Positions 1-4,923 of a DNA stretch of 6,740 bases are shown here, piece after piece. This DNA comes from an uncultured Oribacterium sp. (lineage in GTDB: Bacteria; Bacillota; Clostridia; Lachnospirales; Lachnospiraceae): NCBI GenBank assembly GCA_900772695.1, contig CAAGRO010000051.1, forward strand, positions 1-6,740. Reading direction: 5' to 3'. The position numbers and the translations under genes were made by a program. The first letter of the stretch is position 1; each line of letters starts with the position of its first letter. A model generated the notes under the pieces. The model was not told the origin of the DNA, did no database searches, and was given only the letters and a program-made list of their open reading frames with translations.

Positions 1-51
1 CTTAGATTGAACCGGTCTCGGAGTACTGTGCCTCCGTTGCCGCCCCTCTGG
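1..51 (-). repeat. Left copy of an inverted repeat found at both window ends
   Basis: This copy pairs with 6689-6738 in inverted orientation. Position i matches the complement of position 6740-i at 42 of 50 positions (2-51), including two uninterrupted 10-mers, ACCGGTCTCG (11-20) and AGTACTGTGC (22-31). It does not look coding: the outward-reading frame that ends in TAA next to the window edge is closed by a TGA about 17 codons earlier. It may be a dispersed intergenic repeat, a conserved leader of outward-facing genes, or the end of a mobile unit. The rest of the interval up to 130 shows nothing else I can name. Confidence 0.75.
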
Positions 52-132
52 TTCCTCATAGCTGAATTGTTACATGCATTGTGGTATTTTATCATGCTTC
101 ACAGGAATTTAATACTGCAGTGCGCCCTTTCG

Positions 133-141
133 TGCTATAAT
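133..141 (+). promoter_or_regulatory. Extended -10 promoter of the HAD phosphatase gene
   Basis: A perfect TATAAT (136-141) is preceded by TGC (133-135), giving an extended -10 element. No good -35 is visible at 16-18 bp upstream (the region around 113-118 reads TACTGC), as is common for extended -10 promoters. Transcription would start near 147-148 and leave a leader of about 24 nt. That leader contains the ribosome binding site AGGAGGT (160-166), 4 nt before the ATG. Confidence 0.65.
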
Positions 142-170
142 TTCCGTGTTTTGTTACACAGGAGGTAGCT

Positions 171-920
171 ATGTCTCAGAAATACAGTGCATTATTAATG
201 GATCTCGATGGAACCCTCGTGAACACGCTCTACAGTCTCCAGGACACCATGAATAAAACCATGGATGAGCTGGGTCTCGACCGCATCACGATGGAGCAGA
301 CGAAGAAGTTCGTCGGAAACGGCGGTGAGAAGTTCGTCGAGCGCGCCCTGGCGGCGACTGCGGACCGGTATTATCGGGAAGCGGAGAAGTGGGAGGAGAA
401 GGACGAGGACCGGGCCATCGATCTCGACCAGAAGGCGGATGAGGTGATGGAGCTCTTCGACGATGCTTGGAATCTCTATATGGATTTCTTCCAGGAAAAC
501 TGCACCTACAAGGCGGAACCGTATCCGGGGCTGAAGGCCTGCCTCGATGAGCTGAAGGCAGAGGGCTGGAAGCTCGCCTGCATCACGAACAAGTCGCTGC
601 ACGAAGCCATCAAGGTACTCGATACCGCTTACGGCGTCGGCTACTTCGACTATATCTCGGGCGATGACGGCACCCATCCGCTGAAGCCGGACACCGGCGT
701 CGTTGACGATGCCCTCGCCCACATCGGAAAGACCGCAGCGGACTGCCTCTATGTCGGCGACACGAACACCGATATGGAAACGGCGAAGCGCGCCGGCATC
801 CCGTCCATCGGCTGCATCTACGGCTTCCGGACGCAGGCGGAGCTCGAGGAGAGCGGTGCTGCAATCTGCATCGAGCAGGCCGCAGATCTCCGAAAGGCGA
901 TCGACTACCTTTCCGAGTGA
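171..920 (+). CDS. HAD-superfamily hydrolase, phosphoglycolate phosphatase-like
   Basis: This 249-residue soluble protein has all four HAD phosphatase motifs. Motif I is DLDGTLVNT, with nucleophile Asp11 and acid Asp13. Motif II is the Thr of ITN (Thr139). Motif III is Lys172 in LKPDTG. Motif IV is GDTNTDM, with metal-binding Asp197 and Asp201. Between motifs I and II lies a helical cap with a strongly charged stretch (about residues 63-95), slightly longer than in typical Gph/PGP enzymes. The family removes phosphate from small phosphorylated metabolites such as 2-phosphoglycolate, and the cap sets specificity, so the true substrate cannot be read from the sequence. The start is secure: AGGAGGT sits 4 nt upstream. 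It appears monocistronic, with its own promoter and a new promoter 108 bp after its stop. A beta-phosphoglucomutase or pyrophosphatase-like subfamily is possible. Confidence 0.9.
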   Translation: MSQKYSALLMDLDGTLVNTLYSLQDTMNKTMDELGLDRITMEQTKKFVGNGGEKFVERALAATADRYYREAEKWEEKDEDRAIDLDQKADEVMELFDDAWNLYMDFFQENCTYKAEPYPGLKACLDELKAEGWKLACITNKSLHEAIKVLDTAYGVGYFDYISGDDGTHPLKPDTGVVDDALAHIGKTAADCLYVGDTNTDMETAKRAGIPSIGCIYGFRTQAELEESGAAICIEQAADLRKAIDYLSE

Positions 921-1027
921 GCCCTTTCTTCCATATAGATATCGCTTCCGCAGCCGAAGCAGAGGCCAATGCAGGCGGCCTCAACTCTTAAATCTTTCGA
1001 AACTCTTCGGATTGCGGAGCTGCTTGA

Positions 1028-1056
1028 TTGACAAGCGGAAATGCACTGACTATACT
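1028..1056 (+). promoter_or_regulatory. Sigma-A-type promoter of the CobW operon
   Basis: A consensus -35 TTGACA (1028-1033) is separated by exactly 17 bp from TATACT (1051-1056). This is one of the best promoter matches in the window and predicts a start near 1062-1063. The CIRCE-like operator begins at the last base of the -10 and covers that start, which is a repressible arrangement. The resulting leader of about 134 nt is long for a bacterial mRNA. Confidence 0.8.
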
Positions 1057-1082
1057 TAGCAGTGTTATAAAGAGAGTGCTAA
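1056..1082. promoter_or_regulatory. CIRCE-like inverted repeat (possible HrcA operator)
   Basis: The sequence is TTAGCAGTG-N9-GAGTGCTAA. The CIRCE element bound by the heat-shock repressor HrcA is TTAGCACTC-N9-GAGTGCTAA. The right arm is identical (9/9), the left arm matches 7/9, and the 9-bp spacer is exact. It spans roughly -7 to +20 of the predicted transcript, the usual place for CIRCE. The outer six bases of each arm (TTAGCA/TGCTAA) are perfectly symmetrical. Regulation by HrcA is an inference; no hrcA, groE or dnaK gene lies in the window. Confidence 0.6.
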
Positions 1083-1085
1083 TGA

Positions 1086-1148
1086 GACCGTGAGGTACGA
1101 GTGTATTACGCTGCCGGAGCTTATGGGCCGGGTATGTACCGTACGGTC
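1086..1148 (+). promoter_or_regulatory. Structured 5' leader of the CobW operon
   Basis: GACCGT (1086-1091) pairs with ACGGTC (1143-1148). After a G-U pair and one mismatch, GGTAC (1094-1098) pairs in the same register with GTACC (1136-1140). CCGG (1114-1117) and CCGG (1128-1131) can form an inner hairpin. The stem ends 35 nt before the ribosome binding site AAGGAG (1184-1189). No U-run follows, so it is not a terminator. I do not recognise a known riboswitch class; it could be a regulatory leader or an mRNA-stabilising stem. Confidence 0.45.
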
Positions 1149-1196
1149 GTTTGCATTGTCCTGATAAACGAAATGATGACTGGAAGGAGTAATCAT

Positions 1197-2369
1197 ATGA
1201 CACGTATAGATATCGTATCCGGTTTCCTCGGAGCCGGAAAGACCACCTTCATTCAGCGCCTGCTGGATGAGGCTTTAAAGACGGAGAAGGTTGTGCTGAT
1301 CGAGAACGAGTTCGGTGAGATCGGCATCGACGGCGGTTTCCTGAAGGATGCCGGCATCGAGATCCGTGAGATGAACCAGGGCTGCATCTGCTGTTCACTG
1401 GTTGGTAATTTCGAGAAGTCCCTGCAGGAGGTCGTGGAGACCTATCATCCGGATCGCATCATCATCGAGCCGTCGGGCGTCGGCAAGCTGTCGGACATCA
1501 TCGGTGCGGTGAAGGCGGTTTCTGCTAACCTCGATGTCGAGCTGGATGCGGCGGTGACGATCGTGGATGCACAGAAGGCGAAGCTCTACTCGAAGAACTT
1601 CGGCGAGTTCTTTAACAACCAGATTCTCTATGCAGGTACCGTCGTACTCTCGAGAACCGATATTGCAGCCGAGGAGAAGGTCGATACCGCAGTGAAGATC
1701 GTGAGGGAGATCAATCCGAAGGCACAGGTCGTCACGACACCAGAGGTACAGCTCACCGGTGAGCAGCTCATCCGCATCATCTCCGGTAAGGATGACCTCG
1801 AGGAGTCCATGATGAAGGAAGTCATGGAGAGAGTCCATGCACATGAGGGCGAGGAAGAGGACGATGATGATCACGATGTGATCGAGACCCTCGATAACGG
1901 CATCACCATCCACCATCATCACGACCACCACCATCATCATCACCATCATGATCATGACCACGAGCATGAGCATGACGAGGACGGGCACTGCTGTCACCAC
2001 GATCACGAGGATGAGGAGCACGAGCATGAGCACCATCATCACGACCATGATGAGCACGGCCACTGCTGCTGTCATGACCATGACGCGGACGAAGTCTTCA
2101 CAAACTGGGGCATGGAAACTCCGCATCCGTTCCCTAAGTCGAAGCTCGAGTCCATCCTTCACGAGATGGCCGAGGGTGAGACCTACGGCACCGTCATCCG
2201 CTGCAAGGGTATGCTCGAGGATGCCGAGAACCGCGGTCACTGGATGTACTTCGACCTCGTACCGGGGCAGACCGAGGTACGTGAGGGCTCTCCGGAGTTC
2301 ACCGGTAAGGTCGTCGTGATCGGCGCCCATCTCGACGAAGAAGCACTGAAGCACGCATTCTGCGAATAA
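1197..2369 (+). CDS. COG0523/CobW-family GTPase metallochaperone with His-rich insert
   Basis: The protein has 390 residues if it starts at the ATG at 1197, which has AAGGAG 7 nt upstream; the frame stays open further upstream but without a comparable ribosome binding site. The N-terminal G domain has Walker A GFLGAGKTT (9-17), the family's CxCC metal motif in GCICCSL (Cys63, Cys65, Cys66), IIIEPSGVG (88-96) as the second nucleotide motif, and SRTD (152-155) in place of NKxD. Residues 239-296 form a His/Asp/Glu/Cys tract. A CobW_C-type domain follows from about residue 299 to the end, starting near TNWGMETP. The family uses GTP hydrolysis to deliver or insert metal ions (Zn, Co, Ni); CobW acts in cobalamin synthesis, and many Bacillota members belong to zinc homeostasis. 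No cobalamin or nitrile hydratase genes are nearby, so zinc is the best guess. It is first in an operon with the next gene, 12 bp downstream. Metal specificity is not proven. Confidence 0.93.
   Translation: MTRIDIVSGFLGAGKTTFIQRLLDEALKTEKVVLIENEFGEIGIDGGFLKDAGIEIREMNQGCICCSLVGNFEKSLQEVVETYHPDRIIIEPSGVGKLSDIIGAVKAVSANLDVELDAAVTIVDAQKAKLYSKNFGEFFNNQILYAGTVVLSRTDIAAEEKVDTAVKIVREINPKAQVVTTPEVQLTGEQLIRIISGKDDLEESMMKEVMERVHAHEGEEEDDDDHDVIETLDNGITIHHHHDHHHHHHHHDHDHEHEHDEDGHCCHHDHEDEEHEHEHHHHDHDEHGHCCCHDHDADEVFTNWGMETPHPFPKSKLESILHEMAEGETYGTVIRCKGMLEDAENRGHWMYFDLVPGQTEVREGSPEFTGKVVVIGAHLDEEALKHAFCE
1911..2084 (+). repeat. His-rich low-complexity tract encoding a metal-binding region
   Basis: These 58 codons (residues 239-296 of the CobW-like protein) encode 31 histidines and five cysteines, mixed with Asp and Glu. 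Runs of four and eight His come first. Then two imperfect copies of a module follow: HEHEH, acidic residues, a GHCC or GHCCC core and an HDH end (about 1959-2006 and 2019-2081). CAC and CAT codons are interleaved, so this is not a simple DNA microsatellite. Such tracts in COG0523 proteins bind several metal ions. The paired Cys cores add thiol ligands that plain His tracts lack. Confidence 0.85.
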
Positions 2370-2381
2370 ATAGGAGTTTTT

Positions 2382-3428
2382 ATGGCAACAAGTGATAATT
2401 ACGAGTTACAGGATGATCAGATTCCTGTATTCCTGATCAACGGCTTCCTCGAGGCCGGCAAGACCGAGTTCATCAAGTACACCATGGCCCAGGAGTACTT
2501 CCAGGCCGAGGGCACGACCCTGCTTCTCCTCTGCGAGGAGGGCGAGTCCGAGTACGATGAGGCAGAGCTCGAGAAGTACCATACCGTCGCGATCCGCATG
2601 GAGAAGGAGACCGACTTCAACGAGGCCTACCTCTCGAAGCTGCAGGCGGAGTACAAGCCGGAGCGTATCATCATCGAGTGGAACGGCATGTGGAACCAGG
2701 ATGATCTTTACGACGGCCCGATGTCCGAGCAGGAGCTCGCGAAGGATCAGGGACGTCCGGCAAACTACGAGCTGTCGATGCCGGAGAGCTGGGTGATCTA
2801 CCAGGTCATCACCATCATGGATGGCTCCACCCTCGGCATCTATATCAATAACAATAACATGCGCAGCTTCCTCGGACAGATGCTCCGTGAGGCAGAGCTC
2901 GCGATTGTGAACCGCTGTGACAATGTCTCCAGCGAGCAGCTGGTGGACTTCCGCCGGAAGATCCGTGCGATGGGACAGGGGGCAATGCTGATTCTCGAGG
3001 ACAAGAATGGCGAGATCCAGCAGGACATGCTCCCGGAGGATCTGCCATATGACCTCGCGGCCGACAGCATTGAGCTGAAGCCGGAGGACTACGGTACCTG
3101 GTTCGTCGACTGCATGGATAACCCGGACCGTTACCTCGGGAAGAAGATCACCTTCACCGCGATGGTGCTGAAGCGCCGCGGTATGCCGGCGAACGAGTTC
3201 ATCCCGGGACGTATGGCGATGACCTGCTGTGCGGCGGATATGACCTTCCTCGGCTTCGTGACGAAGGGTGATCCGGCTGTGATCGCGCCGTTTAACACGA
3301 GAGACTGGGCGAAGCTGACCGCGACCGTCACGATGGAAGAGCGGGAGGAGTACAGCGGCGAGGGCCCTGTGCTGGAGCTCGCGTCGATCGTCCGGACCGG
3401 CCCGATCGAGGATGTTGTAACATTCTAA
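2382..3428 (+). CDS. CobW-like GTPase paralogue with YcgQ/DUF1980-like C-terminus
   Basis: This 348-residue protein starts at an ATG with AGGAG 5 nt upstream and is very likely co-translated with the preceding CobW-family gene. Its N-terminus resembles COG0523: P-loop GFLEAGKTEF (21-30) keeps GxxxxGKT but has Glu where the family has Gly. RIIIEWNGMW (95-104) stands where IIIEPSGVG is expected. VNRCD (176-180) is an acceptable NKxD. The CxCC metal motif is absent: residues after CEEGE (51-55) run into an acidic stretch. From about residue 250, the segment YLGKKITFTAMVLK followed by GRMAMTCCAADM (276-287) resembles the conserved end of the YcgQ/TIGR03943 (DUF1980) family, which has a CCxAD motif. 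A fused metal-handling accessory protein partnering the first CobW is the best reading. It has no His-rich tract, signal peptide or membrane segment. The function is unknown; the domain assignment is from memory of the families. Confidence 0.8.
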   Translation: MATSDNYELQDDQIPVFLINGFLEAGKTEFIKYTMAQEYFQAEGTTLLLLCEEGESEYDEAELEKYHTVAIRMEKETDFNEAYLSKLQAEYKPERIIIEWNGMWNQDDLYDGPMSEQELAKDQGRPANYELSMPESWVIYQVITIMDGSTLGIYINNNNMRSFLGQMLREAELAIVNRCDNVSSEQLVDFRRKIRAMGQGAMLILEDKNGEIQQDMLPEDLPYDLAADSIELKPEDYGTWFVDCMDNPDRYLGKKITFTAMVLKRRGMPANEFIPGRMAMTCCAADMTFLGFVTKGDPAVIAPFNTRDWAKLTATVTMEEREEYSGEGPVLELASIVRTGPIEDVVTF

Positions 3429-3441
3429 TTATAAGAAATAT

Positions 3442-3468
3442 AAGCCGTGGCTATCGCCACGGCTTTTT
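3442..3468 (+). terminator. Intrinsic terminator of the CobW operon
   Basis: AAGCCGTGGC, loop TATC, GCCACGGCTT form a perfect 10-bp stem, of which 8 bp are GC-rich. The T-run 3464-3468 overlaps the stem base. It begins 13 bp after the stop codon of the second CobW-like gene and separates that operon from the importer. Confidence 0.93.
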
Positions 3469-3481
3469 CTATAATTCATCC

Positions 3482-3509
3482 TTGCATTTGGAAAAATACG
3501 CGCTATAAT
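3482..3509 (+). promoter_or_regulatory. Promoter of the ABC binding-protein gene
   Basis: TTGCAT (3482-3487), a 16-bp spacer and a perfect TATAAT (3504-3509) predict a start near 3516. The leader is about 76 nt and contains two CTTTAAAG operator-like sites and a nested inverted repeat. Confidence 0.75.
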
Positions 3510-3525
3510 ACACTCATAACTAATC

Positions 3526-3545
3526 CGCTTTAAAGCGTTAAAGCT
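3526..3545. promoter_or_regulatory. Operator-like site 1 (CTTTAAAG-N3-TAAAG)
   Basis: CTTTAAAGCGTTAAAG at 3528-3543 sits about 10 bp after the predicted start. It contains the perfect 12-bp palindrome CGCTTTAAAGCG (3526-3537) and an inverted repeat GCTTTA-N6-TAAAGC (3527-3544). The 13-mer CGCTTTAAAGCGT (3526-3538) recurs exactly at 4826-4838 in the permease leader. The regulator is not known. Confidence 0.5.
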
Positions 3546-3550
3546 TCTAG

Positions 3551-3568
3551 AGCTTTAAAGGATAAAAG
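3551..3568. promoter_or_regulatory. Operator-like site 2 (CTTTAAAG-N3-AAAAG)
   Basis: CTTTAAAGGATAAAAG at 3553-3568 repeats the pattern of site 1, with one mismatch in the TAAAG half. It starts 25 bp (about two and a half helical turns) after site 1. Confidence 0.4.
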
Positions 3569-3591
3569 CGGATAAGAAAGAGGAGAGTAAT

Positions 3592-4635
3592 ATGAAAAAG
3601 ATGAACAAATTTACAGCGATTTCCATGGCTGCGATGATGGCCGTGGCTTCCTTAAGTGCCTGTGGTTCCAGCTCCACACCAACCGCAACGACGGCGGCAG
3701 CAGCAGAGACCACAGCAGCAGCGGAGACCGACGCGACGACCGCAGCGGCCGCCGAGGCGAGCGATGGCAAGACCTATAAGGTCGGCGTACTCCAGCTCGT
3801 ACAGCATGCCGCACTCGATAAGGCAAATGAAGGCTTCGTAAAGGCCCTTGATGATTCCGGCATTTCTTACGAGATTGATCAGCAGAACGCCTCCGGTGAG
3901 CAGTCCGCCTGCCAGACCATCGCTGAGAAGTTCGTAAATGATGGCGATGACCTCATCTATGCGATCGCGACACCGGCAGCGCAGGCCGCTTCCGCAGCGA
4001 CGACCACCATTCCGATCGTGCTTTCCGCAGTTACCGATCCGGCAGAGTCCGGCCTCGTGGCTTCCAATGACGCTCCTGGCGGAAATGTCACCGGTACCTC
4101 TGATCTGACCCCGGTCGCGGAGCAGATCGATCTTCTGCAGCAGCTTCTCCCGGATGCGAAGACCGTCGGCATCCTCTTCTGTACCGCTGAGTCGAACTCC
4201 GAGATTCAGGCACAGATGGCGAGAGACGCCTGCGATAAGGCCGGCCTCGCACATGCGGATTACACCGTTTCCAGCTCCAACGAGATCCAGACCGTCGTAG
4301 AGTCCATGATCGGTAAGGTCGACGCCATCTACGCACCGACCGATAACACCATCGCAGCCGGCATGGCGACCGTCGCTTCCGTCGCAACCGACAACAAGAT
4401 CCCGATCATCTGTGGTGAGGAGAACATGGTCAATGAAGGCGGCCTCGCAACCTATGGTATCGACTACTACCAGCTCGGCTATATGGCAGGTGAGCAGGCT
4501 GTGGAGATCCTGAAGGATGGCAAGAACCCGGGCGATATCCCGATCGGCTACCTCAGCGCTGATAAGTGCACCATCGCGGTTAATCAGGAAACTGCCGATA
4601 CACTCGGCATCGATGTTTCTTCTGTGAAGCAGTAA
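3592..4635 (+). CDS. trpX: Lipoprotein solute-binding protein of a TrpXYZ-type ABC importer
   Basis: This 347-residue precursor has a lipoprotein signal peptide: MKKMNK, a hydrophobic stretch and the lipobox LSAC with Cys24 as the lipidated residue. An Ala/Thr-rich linker (about 25-58) follows. The mature domain matches the ABC_sub_bind (PF04392) group that includes TrpX: VGVLQLVQHAALD near residue 64, VTDPAESGLV, GGNVTGTSD, VGILFCTAESNSE, DAIYAPTDNTIA, and GEENMVNEGGLATYGIDYYQLG near the end. The protein would sit on the outer face of the membrane and hand its ligand to the permease and ATPase encoded downstream. Characterised TrpX members bind tryptophan and related aromatic amino acids; the ligand here is inferred from family only. 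AGGAG lies 6 nt before the ATG. It has its own promoter and terminator, which would let the cell make more binding protein than membrane subunits. I see no T-box leader. Confidence 0.88.
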   Translation: MKKMNKFTAISMAAMMAVASLSACGSSSTPTATTAAAAETTAAAETDATTAAAAEASDGKTYKVGVLQLVQHAALDKANEGFVKALDDSGISYEIDQQNASGEQSACQTIAEKFVNDGDDLIYAIATPAAQAASAATTTIPIVLSAVTDPAESGLVASNDAPGGNVTGTSDLTPVAEQIDLLQQLLPDAKTVGILFCTAESNSEIQAQMARDACDKAGLAHADYTVSSSNEIQTVVESMIGKVDAIYAPTDNTIAAGMATVASVATDNKIPIICGEENMVNEGGLATYGIDYYQLGYMAGEQAVEILKDGKNPGDIPIGYLSADKCTIAVNQETADTLGIDVSSVKQ

Positions 4636-4740
4636 GTCGATGGACATGCGCCTGCAGAAGCCCCCTGGTACAGAGCAATCTGCGGATCGATGAAGGGTAA
4701 TCTGAAATGTGGGCGGAAAAGAAAATCATTTCTCGAAACC

Positions 4741-4769
4741 AAGGGCGGAGCAGAGGCTTCGCCCTTTTT
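4741..4769 (+). terminator. Intrinsic terminator after the binding-protein gene
   Basis: AAGGGCGGAGC (4741-4751) pairs with GCTTCGCCCTT (4756-4766) around loop AGAG, an 11-bp stem with one G-U pair, running into TTTTT (4765-4769). It lies 105 bp after the trpX-like stop and only 10 bp before the next -35, so it separates the two importer transcripts. The 105-bp stretch before it holds no gene I can support. Confidence 0.9.
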
Positions 4770-4779
4770 ACATTCCTTG

Positions 4780-4808
4780 TTGACTTTAAAGTACTAAAGT
4801 CCTATGAT
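4780..4808 (+). promoter_or_regulatory. Promoter of the permease-ATPase operon
   Basis: TTGACT (4780-4785), exactly 17 bp, then TATGAT (4803-4808) predict a start at about 4815-4816. The spacer is almost wholly occupied by an inverted repeat (operator-like site 3), so a bound repressor would block polymerase directly. Confidence 0.8.
4782..4801. promoter_or_regulatory. Operator-like site 3, inside the permease promoter
   Basis: The arms GACTTTA (4782-4788) and TAAAGTC (4795-4801) are perfect complements separated by 6 bp. The core CTTTAAAGTACTAAAG (4784-4799) fits the same CTTTAAAG-N3-TAAAG pattern as site 1. It overlaps the -35 and fills the spacer. It lies upstream of the transcribed region, so it must act as DNA, not as RNA structure. 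Confidence 0.55.
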
Positions 4809-4815
4809 ATGAACA

Positions 4816-4895
4816 GTTGTATCAGCGCTTTAAAGCGTCTATGTGACAGAATGTGTAGACAGCTTGGGAGGATGCTTTCTTGCGCCGGATACAAC
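4816..4895 (+). promoter_or_regulatory. Structured leader RNA ahead of the permease gene
   Basis: Three helices form in register. GTTGTATC (4816-4823) pairs with GATACAAC (4888-4895), GCGC (4825-4828) with GCGC (4882-4885), and AAAGC (4832-4836) with GCTTT (4874-4878). An inner hairpin GTCTA/TAGAC (4837-4841 and 4856-4860) leaves AGCTTGGGAGGAT (4861-4873) as a one-sided internal loop. The closing stem begins at the predicted first nucleotide of the mRNA. A U-rich stretch (4896-4909) follows, then the ribosome binding site AGGAGG (4911-4916). I do not recognise a known riboswitch. Confidence 0.5.
4826..4838. promoter_or_regulatory. Operator-like site 4 (shared 13-mer)
   Basis: CGCTTTAAAGCGT is an exact copy of 3526-3538 and sits at the same distance (about +10) from its predicted start. 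The following half (CTATG) does not match TAAAG, so only the palindromic half is conserved. It also overlaps the leader RNA helices. Confidence 0.45.
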
Positions 4896-4923
4896 CTTAT
4901 TTTTTATTACAGGAGGAAACCTC

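Larger units (their letters stand above)
3523..3573 (+). promoter_or_regulatory. Nested inverted repeat in the binding-protein leader
   Basis: ATCCGCTTT (3523-3531) and AAAGCGGAT (3565-3573) are perfect 9-bp complements. Inside them, TTAAAGCT (3538-3545) and AGCTTTAA (3551-3558) are perfect 8-bp complements with a 5-nt loop. As RNA this gives two stacked helices around a 6 x 6 internal loop, ending just before the ribosome binding site AGGAG (3581-3585). No T-run follows, so it is not a terminator. The same bases hold the two operator-like sites, so it may act as DNA, RNA or both. Confidence 0.55.

Noticed and set aside
944..982. Two small hairpins after the HAD gene (GCTTC/GAAGC at 944-960 and GAGGCC/GGCCTC at 962-982)
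   Set aside because: The stems are only 5-6 bp and lack a proper T-run (AACTCTTAAATCTTT follows), so I did not call a terminator, although weak termination is possible.
1101..1196. In-frame upstream extension of the CobW-like gene from a GTG at 1101
   Set aside because: It has no ribosome binding site, overlaps the predicted leader stem, and the canonical CobW N-terminus (MTRIDIVSGFLGAGKTT) begins at 1197 behind AAGGAG.
1395..2354. Long open frame on the minus strand opposite the CobW-like gene
   Set aside because: It is a shadow of the GC-rich sense codons; it would encode low-complexity Val/Met runs opposite the His tract and has no supporting ribosome binding site or recognisable domain.
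3652..4647. Long minus-strand open frame opposite the binding-protein gene
   Set aside because: Its translation contains no recognisable motif and has Cys/Arg-rich runs opposite the Ala-rich linker; the plus-strand lipoprotein explains the region.
4843..4923. In-frame upstream extension of the permease from 4843
   Set aside because: It falls inside the structured leader and has no good ribosome binding site; the ATG at 4924 is 7 nt after AGGAGG and starts a typical permease N-terminus.
3429..4923. T-box or known tryptophan attenuator ahead of the importer genes
   Set aside because: No T-box core resembling AGGGTGGNACCGCG, and no Trp-rich leader peptide, was found in either leader.
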